This document shows, one piece after another, positions 8,296 through 17,043 of a stretch of DNA of 64,000 bases. Source of the DNA: Laedolimicola ammoniilytica. Lineage in GTDB: Bacteria; Bacillota; Clostridia; Lachnospirales; Lachnospiraceae. Under the pieces are notes generated by a model. That model saw only the letters and a program-made list of their open reading frames with translations, had not been told where the DNA came from and made no database searches. The translations under genes and the position numbers were made by a program. The stretch covers positions 175,951 through 239,950 of the forward strand of contig NZ_JAOQKC010000003.1 in the NCBI RefSeq assembly GCF_025567165.1, read 5' to 3'. Every line of letters begins with the position of its first letter. The stretch's first letter is position 1.

Positions 8296-9702
8296 ATGTC
8301 AGATATGAAACCGGTACAGATTACCGAGACTATACTGCGTGACGCACATCAGTCTCTGATTGCTACACGTATGTCCACAGAGCAGATGCTGCCCATCGTG
8401 GAAAAACTGGATCAGGTAGGCTACCATTCCCTGGAGTGCTGGGGAGGAGCTACCTTCGACGCATCCCTTCGTTTCCTGCATGAGGATCCCTGGGAGAGAC
8501 TTCGTAAAATCAAAGACAAGGCAAAGAAAACTCCGCTGCAGATGCTGTTCCGTGGACAGAACATTCTGGGTTACCGTCCCTACGGCGACGACGTAGTAGA
8601 GTACTTTGTACAGAAATCTATCGCAAATGGTATCGATATTATCCGTATCTTTGACTGCCTGAACGATCTGCGTAACCTGCAGACAGCAGTAAAGGCTGCC
8701 AACAAAGAGAACGGCCATGCACAGGTAGCGTTGTCCTACACCCTGGGCGACGCGTATACACTGGAATACTGGACCACCATGGCGAAGAACATCGAGGAGA
8801 TGGGCGCGAACTCCATCTGTATCAAGGATATGGCCGGCCTGCTGCTTCCGTACAAGGCTACTGAGCTGGTTAAGGCACTGAAAGAGACCGTTAAGATTCC
8901 GATTCAGCTGCATACACACTATACCTCCGGCGTGGCTTCCATGACCTACTTAAAGGCAGTAGAGGCCGGCGTAGACGTCATCGACTGTGCCATGTCTCCC
9001 TTCGCTCTGGGAACTTCCCAGCCGGCAACTGAGGTTATGGTTGAAACCTTCAAGGGTACTCCCTACGATACAGGCTATGATCAGAAGCTTCTGGCTGAGA
9101 TCGCAGACTACTTCCGTCCCATGCGTGACGAGGCTCTGGAGAGCGGCCTGCTGAACCCGAAGAACCTGGGCGTGAATATCAAGACCCTGCTGTATCAGGT
9201 ACCGGGCGGTATGCTGTCCAACCTGACTTCCCAGCTGAAGGATCTGGGTGCTTCCGACAAGTACTACGAGGTACTGGAGGAGGTTCCGCGTGTACGTAAG
9301 GACTTCGGTGAGTGCCCGCTGGTAACTCCGTCCTCCCAGATTGTAGGTACACAGGCTGTTATGAACATAGTAGGCGGCGAGCGCTACAAGATGGTAACCA
9401 AGGAGTCCAAGGATCTGCTGTCCGGCCACTATGGCAAGACTGTAAAGCCCTTCAATCCGGAGGTTCAGAAGAAGTGTATCGGCGACGCCGAGGTGATCAC
9501 CTGCCGTCCGGCAGACCTGGTTCCGAACGAATTAGAGACTCTGGAGAGCGAGATGAAGCAGTACGAGGAGCAGCCGGAGGACGTTCTGACCTACGCACTG
9601 TTCCCGCAGGTAGCGACCGACTTCTTCAAGTACAGAGACGCACAGCAGAAGAAGATGGACGCAACTGTTGCGGACACCGAGAATGGAGCATATCCGGTTT
9701 AA
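8296..9702 (+). CDS. Oxaloacetate decarboxylase alpha / pyruvate carboxylase subunit B-type carboxyltransferase (5S-like)
   Basis: This 468-residue protein has the TIM-barrel carboxyltransferase of OadA, PycB and transcarboxylase 5S: TILRDAHQSLIATRM at the N-terminus, ECWGGATFD, RIFDCLND, the metal-site motif HTHYTSG (about 207) and the conserved domain to about 440. The C-terminal biotinyl domain of full OadA (~590 residues) is absent, consistent with the separate carrier gene upstream. It transfers the carboxyl of oxaloacetate (or to pyruvate) to or from biotin. ATG 8296 follows AGGAGG; the upstream in-frame ATG at 8266 lacks one. Confidence 0.85.
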   Translation: MSDMKPVQITETILRDAHQSLIATRMSTEQMLPIVEKLDQVGYHSLECWGGATFDASLRFLHEDPWERLRKIKDKAKKTPLQMLFRGQNILGYRPYGDDVVEYFVQKSIANGIDIIRIFDCLNDLRNLQTAVKAANKENGHAQVALSYTLGDAYTLEYWTTMAKNIEEMGANSICIKDMAGLLLPYKATELVKALKETVKIPIQLHTHYTSGVASMTYLKAVEAGVDVIDCAMSPFALGTSQPATEVMVETFKGTPYDTGYDQKLLAEIADYFRPMRDEALESGLLNPKNLGVNIKTLLYQVPGGMLSNLTSQLKDLGASDKYYEVLEEVPRVRKDFGECPLVTPSSQIVGTQAVMNIVGGERYKMVTKESKDLLSGHYGKTVKPFNPEVQKKCIGDAEVITCRPADLVPNELETLESEMKQYEEQPEDVLTYALFPQVATDFFKYRDAQQKKMDATVADTENGAYPV

Positions 9703-9744
9703 TCCGAATAACAGATTGCCGATAGGGCAAAAATGTGGTACACT

Positions 9745-9780
9745 AACAGCGTTGGCGGGTTTTTGCCAACGCTGTTTTTC
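9745..9780 (+). terminator. Terminator of the Na+-pump decarboxylase operon
   Basis: A perfect 12-bp stem AACAGCGTTGGC/GCCAACGCTGTT with loop GGGTTTTT and a terminal T run. Confidence 0.92.
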
Positions 9781-9828
9781 GTATAATAGAAAATTTTTAT
9801 TTTAAATGATCATAACAGGAGTTTGCGG

Positions 9829-11055
9829 ATGAGCAAGGTTTTAATCGTGGGCGGCGGCGCAGCCGGTATGCTGGCCTCCATCTTCGCGGCACGTAACGGC
9901 CATGAAGTCCACGTCTATGAAAAAAATGAAAAGCTGGGTAAGAAGCTGTATATTACGGGAAAGGGTCGCTGTAATCTGACCAATGCCTGCGATATGGACG
10001 CTCTTTTTGCCAGTGTGCGGACCAATTCCCGGTTTTTGTACAGCGCTTTCTATGGTTTTACCAATCAGGACGCTATGACCTTCTTTGAAGAGGAGGGACT
10101 GAAAATCAAGATCGAGCGGGGCGAGCGGGTGTTCCCCCTGTCGGACAAATCTGCAGACGTCCTGGATACCCTGCGGCGCAGCATGCGCCGGGCCGGTGTG
10201 GAGATTCACCTGAATACAGAGGTGAAGGAGCTGATTCTGGAGGACGGACAGGCCAGGGGGCTGATTCTGGCAGATAAGACCCGGGTGGACGGCGACGGAG
10301 TGATCGTGGCCACCGGAGGGCTTTCTTATCCGGTGACCGGCTCGACCGGCGACGGATATCGCTTCGCAAAGGAAGCGGGACATAAGGTGACAGACTGTAT
10401 CCCTTCCCTGACACCTTTCAATATCCGGGAGGATTTTGTAAAAGAATTACAGGGACTTTCCCTGAAAAATGTGGAGCTTCGCATTTACAACGGGAAAAAA
10501 GAGGTGTTCCGGGAGTTTGGGGAAATGATGTTTACCCATTTCGGCATTACGGGACCGCTGGTGCTGACAGCCAGCAGCTTTGTGGGAACTCTGGCAGCCC
10601 GGCAGGAGCTTCGGGCCGTGCTGGATCTGAAGCCTGCCTTAAGCGAGGAACAGCTGGATCAGAGGGTGCTGAGAGAGTTTGACGCGAACCCCAATAAAAG
10701 CTTTAAAAATGTCATCGGCAGCCTGTTTCCGGCAAAGCTGACCCCGGTCATGATTGGGCTAAGCGGCATGGATCCGGATAAAAAGGTTCATGATATCTCC
10801 CGGGAGGAACGGCTAAATTTCGTAAGGCTGACTAAGGGCCTGTCCGTGACGGTGACCGGACTTCGGGATTATAAGGAAGCCATTATCACCAAGGGCGGCG
10901 TGGCGGTAAAGGAGATCAATCCTTCTACCATGGAGTCGAAATTAGTAAAGGGATTATATTTTATCGGCGAGGTGCTGGATCTGGATGCGGTGACCGGAGG
11001 CTTTAACCTTCAGATTGCCTGGTCCACAGCCTACGCGGCCGGTAATGCGATATAG
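9829..11055 (+). CDS. NAD(P)/FAD-dependent oxidoreductase, HI0933/BaiN-like
   Basis: A 408-residue flavoprotein with an N-terminal dinucleotide-binding motif (VLIVGGGAAGMLASI), the family motif GKKLYITGKGRCNLTN (about 40-55), an ATGGLSYPVTGSTGDG segment (about 162) and a C-terminal FAD loop ending GEVLDLDAVTGGFNLQ. Relatives include BaiN, proposed in bile-acid dehydroxylating Clostridia, but most have no proven substrate. ATG 9829 is preferred over TTG 9823 because CAGGAG lies 9 bp upstream. It starts a tight run with cmk and ispH (11-12 bp gaps). Confidence 0.85.
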   Translation: MSKVLIVGGGAAGMLASIFAARNGHEVHVYEKNEKLGKKLYITGKGRCNLTNACDMDALFASVRTNSRFLYSAFYGFTNQDAMTFFEEEGLKIKIERGERVFPLSDKSADVLDTLRRSMRRAGVEIHLNTEVKELILEDGQARGLILADKTRVDGDGVIVATGGLSYPVTGSTGDGYRFAKEAGHKVTDCIPSLTPFNIREDFVKELQGLSLKNVELRIYNGKKEVFREFGEMMFTHFGITGPLVLTASSFVGTLAARQELRAVLDLKPALSEEQLDQRVLREFDANPNKSFKNVIGSLFPAKLTPVMIGLSGMDPDKKVHDISREERLNFVRLTKGLSVTVTGLRDYKEAIITKGGVAVKEINPSTMESKLVKGLYFIGEVLDLDAVTGGFNLQIAWSTAYAAGNAI

Positions 11056-11066
11056 AGGAGGAGCAT

Positions 11067-11723
11067 ATGAGTTATCAGATAGCGATTGACGGACCTGCGG
11101 GAGCAGGAAAAAGTACCATTGCCAAGGCAGTAGCAAAGAAGCTGGGCTACATTTACGTGGACACGGGAGCCATGTACCGGGCTATGGCGCTGTATCTGCT
11201 GCGCCAGGGAATCCGGGCGGACGAATGTGAAAAGATCAGCGCGGCAAGCCGCGACGCGGACATTACGATTGTATACCGGGACGGTCTCCAGCAGGTGCTT
11301 CTGAACGGGGAGAATGTGACCGGCTTCTTACGTACCGAGGAGGTAGGCAATATGGCTTCGGCGTCTTCGGTCAACCGGGACGTGCGCCTGAAGCTGGTGG
11401 AGCTTCAGAGAGAGCTGGCCGAGCGGGAAAACGTCGTGATGGACGGCCGGGATATTGGCACCTATGTGCTTCCGAAGGCCAATGTAAAGGTATATCTGAC
11501 GGCCTCCGCTGCCTGCCGCGCGAAGCGTCGTTACGATGAGCTGACTGAAAAGGGCGAGAGCTGCGATCTGGCAGCCATTGAGGCAGACATCGTGGAACGT
11601 GACAAGCGGGATATGGAGCGGGAATTCGCGCCCCTTCGTCAGGCGGAAGATGCGGTTTACGTGGATTCCTCGGATATGACCATCGAAGAGGTGATTGAGG
11701 CGATTACCGCCCTGATCCGCTAG
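11067..11723 (+). CDS. cmk: Cytidylate kinase
   Basis: This 218-residue protein phosphorylates CMP and dCMP with ATP. The P-loop IDGPAGAGKSTIAKAVA is followed by YVDTGAMYRAMAL (about 30-42) and by DGRDIGTYVLP (about 128), all diagnostic for bacterial CMP kinase. RBS GAGGAG lies 6 bp before the ATG. It sits between the flavoprotein and ispH, and the cmk-ispH-rpsA order is common in Clostridia. Confidence 0.96.
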   Translation: MSYQIAIDGPAGAGKSTIAKAVAKKLGYIYVDTGAMYRAMALYLLRQGIRADECEKISAASRDADITIVYRDGLQQVLLNGENVTGFLRTEEVGNMASASSVNRDVRLKLVELQRELAERENVVMDGRDIGTYVLPKANVKVYLTASAACRAKRRYDELTEKGESCDLAAIEADIVERDKRDMEREFAPLRQAEDAVYVDSSDMTIEEVIEAITALIR

Positions 11724-11734
11724 AGGAGGCGCAT

Positions 11735-12586
11735 ATGGAAGTAAGGCTTGCGAAGACGGCCGGGTTCTGCTTCGGCGTGCGCCGGGCGGTGGATACGGTA
11801 TATGGACAGATAGAGAAGGAGAAAGGCCCTATTTACACCTATGGCCCCATTGTACACAATGAGATGGTGGTGCAGGAGCTGGAAAAAAAGGGCGTCCGCG
11901 TCCTGAACTCCCTGGAGGAGCTGAAGAAACTGACCGGAGGCACCGTGATTATCCGGGCTCACGGAGTGGGAAAGGAAATCTATGACCTGCTGGAGCGGCA
12001 GGGCGTGAATCTGGTGGACGCCACCTGTCCCTTTGTCAAAAAGATTCACCGGATTGCCCAGAAGGAGGAGGCCAACGGCCGGCGTATCCTGATTATCGGA
12101 AATGCGAAACACCCGGAGGTGGAAGGAATCCGGGGCTGGTGCAAAGCGCCCTCTTACGTGGTGGAATCCCCGGAAGAGGCGGAAAACCTCAGGATTCCGG
12201 CGGGTGAAAAGCTGTGTATCGTATCCCAGACGACATTTAATTACAATAAATTTGAAGATATAGTTGAAATTATTTCAAAAAAGGGGTATGATATAATTGT
12301 TTTAAATACGATCTGTAGTGCAACAGAGGAGCGGCAGACGGAAGCCCGGGAAATTGCAGCCGATGTAGATGCAATGATTGTGATCGGGGGACGCCACAGC
12401 TCAAACACTCAGAAGCTATTTGAAATATGTAAAAAAGAATGTGAAAATACTTACTATATACAGTCACTTGATGATTTGGATTTGAAGACATCGCAGTCCA
12501 TCCGTTGCGTAGGTATTACAGCAGGGGCTTCGACCCCAAACAAAATTATTGAGGAGGTTCAAAAACATGTCAGAATTAAGTTTTGA
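11735..12586 (+). CDS. ispH: 4-hydroxy-3-methylbut-2-enyl diphosphate reductase
   Basis: A 283-residue iron-sulfur enzyme for the last step of the MEP isoprenoid pathway. The three cluster cysteines are visible in GFCFGVRRAV (about Cys12), DATCPFVKK (about Cys96) and NTICSATEERQ (about Cys192). Many Clostridia fuse IspH to ribosomal protein S1; here the genes are separate but overlap by 20 bp, which suggests translational coupling. The last ~340 bp are clearly more AT-rich than the first part, and a TGATATAAT element inside (12289-12297) may serve rpsA. Confidence 0.95.
   Translation: MEVRLAKTAGFCFGVRRAVDTVYGQIEKEKGPIYTYGPIVHNEMVVQELEKKGVRVLNSLEELKKLTGGTVIIRAHGVGKEIYDLLERQGVNLVDATCPFVKKIHRIAQKEEANGRRILIIGNAKHPEVEGIRGWCKAPSYVVESPEEAENLRIPAGEKLCIVSQTTFNYNKFEDIVEIISKKGYDIIVLNTICSATEERQTEAREIAADVDAMIVIGGRHSSNTQKLFEICKKECENTYYIQSLDDLDLKTSQSIRCVGITAGASTPNKIIEEVQKHVRIKF
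12289..12297 (+). promoter_or_regulatory. Possible extended -10 promoter inside ispH for rpsA
   Basis: TGATATAAT matches the extended -10 consensus (TGnTATAAT). No good -35 is present, as is usual for extended -10 promoters. It lies 270 bp before rpsA. Confidence 0.3.
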
Positions 12587-13676
12587 ACAAATGCTTGAAG
12601 GTTCACTGAAAACAATAAGAAACGGAGAGGTTGTCGAAGGCACTGTGATTGATGTCAAAGAAGATGAAGCCATTTTGAACATTGGCTACAAATCCGACGG
12701 TATCCTGACCAAGAGCGAGTACAGCAACAGCCCGGTAGACCTGACCACAGTGATCCATGTAGGCGATACGATGGAAGTTAAGGTTCTGAAGGTAAATGAC
12801 GGCGAGGGACAGGTTCTCCTGACCTACAAGCGTCTGGCAGCAGAGAAGGGCAGCAAGCGTCTGAAAGAGGCTTTCGAGAACGAGGAAGTTCTGACCGCAC
12901 CGGTTACCCAGGTTCTGGACGGCGGCTTAAGCGTTGTTGTAGATGAGTCCAGAGTATTTATCCCGGCAAGCCTGGTATCTGATACCTATGAGAAGAATCT
13001 GGCTAAGTATGAAGGCCAGGAGATCAGCTTCGTAATTACAGAGTTCAATCCGCGCCGCGGCCGTATCATCGGCAACCGCAAGCAGCTGATCGTTGCTGAG
13101 AAGGCAGAGAAGCAGAAAGAGCTCTTCGAGCGCATCCATGTAGGCGATGTGGTAGAGGGCGTTGTTAAGAACGTAACCGATTTCGGTGCATTCGTAGATC
13201 TGGGCGGAGCAGACGGTCTGCTTCATATCTCTGAGATGTCCTGGGGACGCGTAGAGAACCCGAAGAAGGTATTCAAGGTTGGCGAGAAGCTCAATGTCCT
13301 GATTAAGGATATCCGTGATACCAAGATCGCCCTGAGCCTGAAGTTCGAGGATCAGAATCCGTGGCTGTATGCTGCAGATAAGTATGCAGTAGGCAATGTA
13401 GTTACCGGTAAGGTAGCAAGAATGACAGACTTCGGCGCATTCGTAGAGCTGGAGCCGGGCGTGGACGCACTGCTTCACGTATCCCAGATTTCCAGAGAGC
13501 ATGTGGAGAAGCCGTCTGACGTATTGAGCATCGGTCAGGAGATCGAGGCAAAGGTTGTAGATTTCAACGGCGAGGATAAGAAGATTTCCCTGAGCATGAA
13601 GGCTCTGCAGAGCAATGAGAATGCAGGAGATGTTGAGGACGTAGACATCGACGCAGTAGCTGCTGAGGAAGAGTAA
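12567..13676 (+). CDS. rpsA: Ribosomal protein S1-like RNA-binding protein
   Basis: A 369-residue protein with four S1 (OB-fold) repeats at about 15-90, 105-170, 190-262 and 275-348. The third and fourth are the most canonical (VKNVTDFGAFVDLGGADGLL and ARMTDFGAFVELEPGVDALL). The acidic tail DVEDVDIDAVAAEEE is also typical. Firmicute S1 homologues have four domains rather than the six of E. coli. ATG 12567 follows GAGGAGG inside the ispH end. Confidence 0.9.
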   Translation: MSELSFEQMLEGSLKTIRNGEVVEGTVIDVKEDEAILNIGYKSDGILTKSEYSNSPVDLTTVIHVGDTMEVKVLKVNDGEGQVLLTYKRLAAEKGSKRLKEAFENEEVLTAPVTQVLDGGLSVVVDESRVFIPASLVSDTYEKNLAKYEGQEISFVITEFNPRRGRIIGNRKQLIVAEKAEKQKELFERIHVGDVVEGVVKNVTDFGAFVDLGGADGLLHISEMSWGRVENPKKVFKVGEKLNVLIKDIRDTKIALSLKFEDQNPWLYAADKYAVGNVVTGKVARMTDFGAFVELEPGVDALLHVSQISREHVEKPSDVLSIGQEIEAKVVDFNGEDKKISLSMKALQSNENAGDVEDVDIDAVAAEEE

Positions 13677-13710
13677 GCATAGTATTTTCTATACGGATAT
13701 ACACAGACGG

Positions 13711-13740
13711 GAGGACAGGCACTTGGGCGTGCGTGTCCTC
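13711..13740 (+). terminator. Weak hairpin after rpsA
   Basis: GAGGACA and TGTCCTC pair, with an inner GGCAC/GTGC extension. The following ATGTCTTGTTC is a poor T-tract, so termination may be partial. Confidence 0.4.
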
Positions 13741-13816
13741 ATGTCTTGTTCGGGCATCTTTTGAACAGAACAGGAAATCCCCCAATTTAGGGTAAAGTAC
13801 ACAAGGAGAAGACAGC

Positions 13817-14740
13817 ATGTGGAATATACGGATTGCCGGTGAGGATCTCTATCATATCGTCAACTGGTTTTATATCTATAGCTTCCTGGGATGGCTCTGG
13901 GAAAGCTCCTATGTATCTGTGAAAGAGAAGAAACTGGTCAACCGAGGCTTTGTGGCCGGGCCGGTCTGCACCATCTACGGCTTCGGCGCCGTCATCGTCT
14001 ATCTGATTCTGAAGCCCATTTCCGGCAATATCCTTCTGCTGTATCTGGGCGGTGTCATCGTACCGACGATTCTGGAATATGTTACGGCGGTTCTGATGGA
14101 GAATCTGTTCCATACGAGTTGGTGGGATTACAGCAAGAACAAGTATAATTTCCAGGGACGTATCTGCCTGGGGGCGTCGCTGGGATGGGGGGCGTTTTCC
14201 GTGATTCTCTTTTATGTATTTCAGCCCTTTGTGGAACGGATTGTGGCGCTGTACAGCGTAGCTACCGGAGAGCTTCTGGTACGGATTGCGACCCTGGTCT
14301 ACGCGGTGGATTTCGGCATGTCCTATATGAACGCCATGCAGATCGGCGAGAAGCTGCGGAATATGGACGCAGTTATGGACGAGCTGTACGAGTACATCCA
14401 AAATACAAAGCTCTATGAGAGCACCGAAGAACTCAAAGGCCGTCTGGCCCATTACCGCCTGCCTGAGTATGTGCCGGAGCTGAAGAGCCGTCTGGAGAAC
14501 CGCGTCAACGCCATGGTGGCCTTCGCAGGCGAGTCTCCTGAGGACTTCAAGGCCCGTCAGGAGAGCCGTCTGGCCGAGCTGACAGAGCGGTTTGGCGCGG
14601 CGCAGAAGCGCTTTGAGCGGCTGAAGGGCATGGGCAATGTATTTACCAGACGTACCATGAACGCGTACCCGAACATGAAGTCCCGGGCACAGGCGCTGAA
14701 AGAGCGTACAGTACGGAAATTGGAAAAAGACAACAAGTAA
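13817..14740 (+). CDS. CmpB-type putative ABC-transporter membrane protein (PF06541 family)
   Basis: This 307-residue protein has four to five N-terminal transmembrane segments carrying the family signature: FYIYSFLGWLWESSYVSVKE, NRGFVAGPVCTIYGFGA and an NLFHTSWWDYS motif. The second half (about 180-307) is soluble and helical, rich in Arg/Glu, probably coiled coil. The family is named as a putative type-IV ABC transporter component but its function is unproven. It starts after AAGGAGA and stands 26 bp before rnfC, possibly co-transcribed. Confidence 0.75.
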   Translation: MWNIRIAGEDLYHIVNWFYIYSFLGWLWESSYVSVKEKKLVNRGFVAGPVCTIYGFGAVIVYLILKPISGNILLLYLGGVIVPTILEYVTAVLMENLFHTSWWDYSKNKYNFQGRICLGASLGWGAFSVILFYVFQPFVERIVALYSVATGELLVRIATLVYAVDFGMSYMNAMQIGEKLRNMDAVMDELYEYIQNTKLYESTEELKGRLAHYRLPEYVPELKSRLENRVNAMVAFAGESPEDFKARQESRLAELTERFGAAQKRFERLKGMGNVFTRRTMNAYPNMKSRAQALKERTVRKLEKDNK

Positions 14741-14766
14741 TTTATATACCGGAGTGATAAGGATTC

Positions 14767-16077
14767 ATGGCACATGTGACGTTTAAGGGCGGAGTCTTTC
14801 CGCATAAGAGAAAACGGTTTACGAGAGAGAAAGCATTGGAGGAATACCGGCCGAAGGGCGATCTGGTCTATCCCTTGCGTCAGCATATCGGCGGCACGGC
14901 CGTGCCGGTGGTGACAGTGGGCGACCGGGTGCTGGAAGGTCAGCTTCTGGCGAAGGCCAGCGGCGATATTTCCGCGCCGGTACACGCATCCGTGTCCGGT
15001 ACGGTGAAGGCCATCGAGCCCAGAAAGACGGTATCCGGCAAGGAGATACTGTCTATCGTGGTAGAAAATGACGGACAGTATGAGAGAATTCCGGATCCGG
15101 AGATCTGGCCCTGGCAGGAGATGGAAGCAAGCGAGCGTCTGCGCCGGATTCGGGACGCCGGCGTAGTCGGCATGGGCGGAGCCGGTTTCCCGACCCATAT
15201 CAAGCTGGCAGTCCGCAATCCCAAACGCATCCGTTATGTGCTGGTGAACGGTACAGAATGTGAGCCCTATATGACCAGTGACTATCGTAGAATGCTGGAG
15301 TCGCCGGAGGAGCTGGTAGAGGGACTTCGGATCGTCTTAAGCCTGTTTGAGCGTGCCACCGGTATCTTTGCCATCGAGGACAATAAGCGGGACGCCATCA
15401 CGGCGATCCAGCTGGCCAGCGGCAGTGAATCCCGGATGGAGGTTCGGGTACTGGAAACCAAGTATCCCCAGGGCGCGGAGCGTATGCTGATTTACGCCTG
15501 CACCGGAGCGGAGATCAATTCTTCTCAGCTTCCGGCGGACGCGGGCTGTATCGTACTGAATGTGGAGACCCTGCATGCCATTTATGAGGCCCTAGTGCTG
15601 GGGCGTCCTGTCACCAGGCGGGCCGTGACTGTGACCGGAAAGGCGCTGAAGGCTCCGAAAAATCTGCTGATTCCCATCGGCACCAGCTTTTCCGAACTTC
15701 CGGAAGCAGCCGGGGGCTACGCAAAGCCGCCGAAGAAGTTTGTCTGCGGCGGTCCCATGCGTGGTGTGGCCATGAAGAGCCTGGACGTGCCGGTGACCAA
15801 GACAGTGACCGGATTCCTGTGCATGAGCCAGGATTATACGGATAAGGCGGGTGTCTGCATCCGCTGTGGAGCCTGTACGGAGGCCTGCCCGATTCATTTG
15901 CTGCCCACGAAGCTTGCGGACGCGGCGGAGGCAGAAAAAGAGCAGGAGTTCCGGGATATGAACGGTATGGAATGTCTGGGCTGCGGAAGCTGCAGCTTTG
16001 TATGCCCGGCTAGAAGAATGCTGGCCCCCTCCATCCAGGAGATGCGCCGGAAGCTGCTGGCCCAGGGCAGAAGATAA
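14767..16077 (+). CDS. rnfC: RnfC-like electron transport subunit
   Basis: A 436-residue protein with an N-terminal barrel-sandwich region (about 1-100), an NADH/FMN-binding domain (GVVGMGGAGFPTHIKL, about 133; NGTECEPYMTSDYR, about 163), an SLBB region and two [4Fe-4S] motifs at the C-terminus (CIRCGACTEACP and CLGCGSCSFVCP, about 362 and 405). In the Rnf complex RnfC is the peripheral subunit that exchanges electrons with NADH. Here only rnfD follows; rnfG, E, A and B are not in the window. Confidence 0.9.
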   Translation: MAHVTFKGGVFPHKRKRFTREKALEEYRPKGDLVYPLRQHIGGTAVPVVTVGDRVLEGQLLAKASGDISAPVHASVSGTVKAIEPRKTVSGKEILSIVVENDGQYERIPDPEIWPWQEMEASERLRRIRDAGVVGMGGAGFPTHIKLAVRNPKRIRYVLVNGTECEPYMTSDYRRMLESPEELVEGLRIVLSLFERATGIFAIEDNKRDAITAIQLASGSESRMEVRVLETKYPQGAERMLIYACTGAEINSSQLPADAGCIVLNVETLHAIYEALVLGRPVTRRAVTVTGKALKAPKNLLIPIGTSFSELPEAAGGYAKPPKKFVCGGPMRGVAMKSLDVPVTKTVTGFLCMSQDYTDKAGVCIRCGACTEACPIHLLPTKLADAAEAEKEQEFRDMNGMECLGCGSCSFVCPARRMLAPSIQEMRRKLLAQGRR

Positions 16078-16092
16078 GGAGGAAATGATACA

Positions 16093-17043
16093 ATGGAAAA
16101 AAACTACAGATGGATCTTTCCTCATGTAAAGGGAACGATGACGACGGCGGGCATGATGCGGATGATGCTTCTGGCGCTTCTTCCCGCGGAGATTTTCGGC
16201 GTCCTTCATTTTGGACCGCGGGTGCTTTTACACCTGTTGATTTGTATCGTTACCTGTACCCTTACTGAATTTACCTATGAGGCCTTTCGGGATAAGCCGC
16301 TGACCGTGACAGATGGAAGCGCTATGGTGACAGGCGTGCTGCTGGCTCTGATGCTGCCGGTGAACGCGCCTCTGTGGCTGGGAGCGCTGGGCGGTATCTT
16401 TGCCATCGGCGCGGTTAAGCTGCCTTTCGGAGGCCTTGGAAAGAATCGGCTGAACCCGGCCCTTTCAGGCTATTGCCTGCTGTTTCTGGCTTTTCCGAAA
16501 TATATGAAGGATTACAGCTTTGGAAGCTTTGGTTCCCGGACGCTTCTGGGACAGCTTTTATCCGGGCAGACCGTGGATCCGTATCCCATGCTCTGGGGAA
16601 ATACCAACGGCAGTATCGGTACAGTTTCAGCGTTGATGCTTCTGATTGGCGCGGTACTGCTGCTGGCCTTTGGTATCATTCATCTGCGGATTCCGGCGGC
16701 GATTGGGGCATCCTTCCTGATTACGCTGTTTCTCGGCGCTGGAAAGGGCTTTGATCAGCTCTATTTCACCACCCAGTTTCTGGGAGGCGGCCTGATTCTG
16801 GGCTCATTCTTTGTGGCGACGGACTGTGTGACGTCACCGATTACGAGAAAAGGACAGATCTGGTACGGCGTGCTGATTGGCGTCATGACGGCGGCACTTC
16901 GGCTGGCCGGGATAGAAGAGGGTATGGTGTACGCAATCCTGGTATCGAATCTGTGCGTGCCGTTTATGGAACAACTGACGGTGCCGAAGCCCTTCGGAAG
17001 AAGAAAACCGGTACAGGTTTCACAGAACAGGAGACAGTCATGA
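16093..17043 (+). CDS. rnfD: RnfD-like membrane subunit
   Basis: A 316-residue polytopic protein of the NqrB/RnfD family. Diagnostic segments are VTDGSAMVTGVLLALMLP (about 72), FGGLGKNRLNPALSGY (about 112) and NTNGSIGTVSALMLLIGA (about 175). Canonical RnfD carries a covalently bound FMN on a Thr in an (S/T)xAT motif; here the corresponding loop reads GSRTLLGQLL (Thr about 150), so the preceding Ala is Arg. Its stop overlaps the ruvA start in an ATGA junction, an unusual partner for Rnf genes. Confidence 0.88.
   Translation: MEKNYRWIFPHVKGTMTTAGMMRMMLLALLPAEIFGVLHFGPRVLLHLLICIVTCTLTEFTYEAFRDKPLTVTDGSAMVTGVLLALMLPVNAPLWLGALGGIFAIGAVKLPFGGLGKNRLNPALSGYCLLFLAFPKYMKDYSFGSFGSRTLLGQLLSGQTVDPYPMLWGNTNGSIGTVSALMLLIGAVLLLAFGIIHLRIPAAIGASFLITLFLGAGKGFDQLYFTTQFLGGGLILGSFFVATDCVTSPITRKGQIWYGVLIGVMTAALRLAGIEEGMVYAILVSNLCVPFMEQLTVPKPFGRRKPVQVSQNRRQS

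Noticed and set aside
12567..12586. IspH-S1 fusion protein as in other Clostridia
   Set aside because: The two genes are in different frames with their own stop and start; the sequence does not support a fusion.
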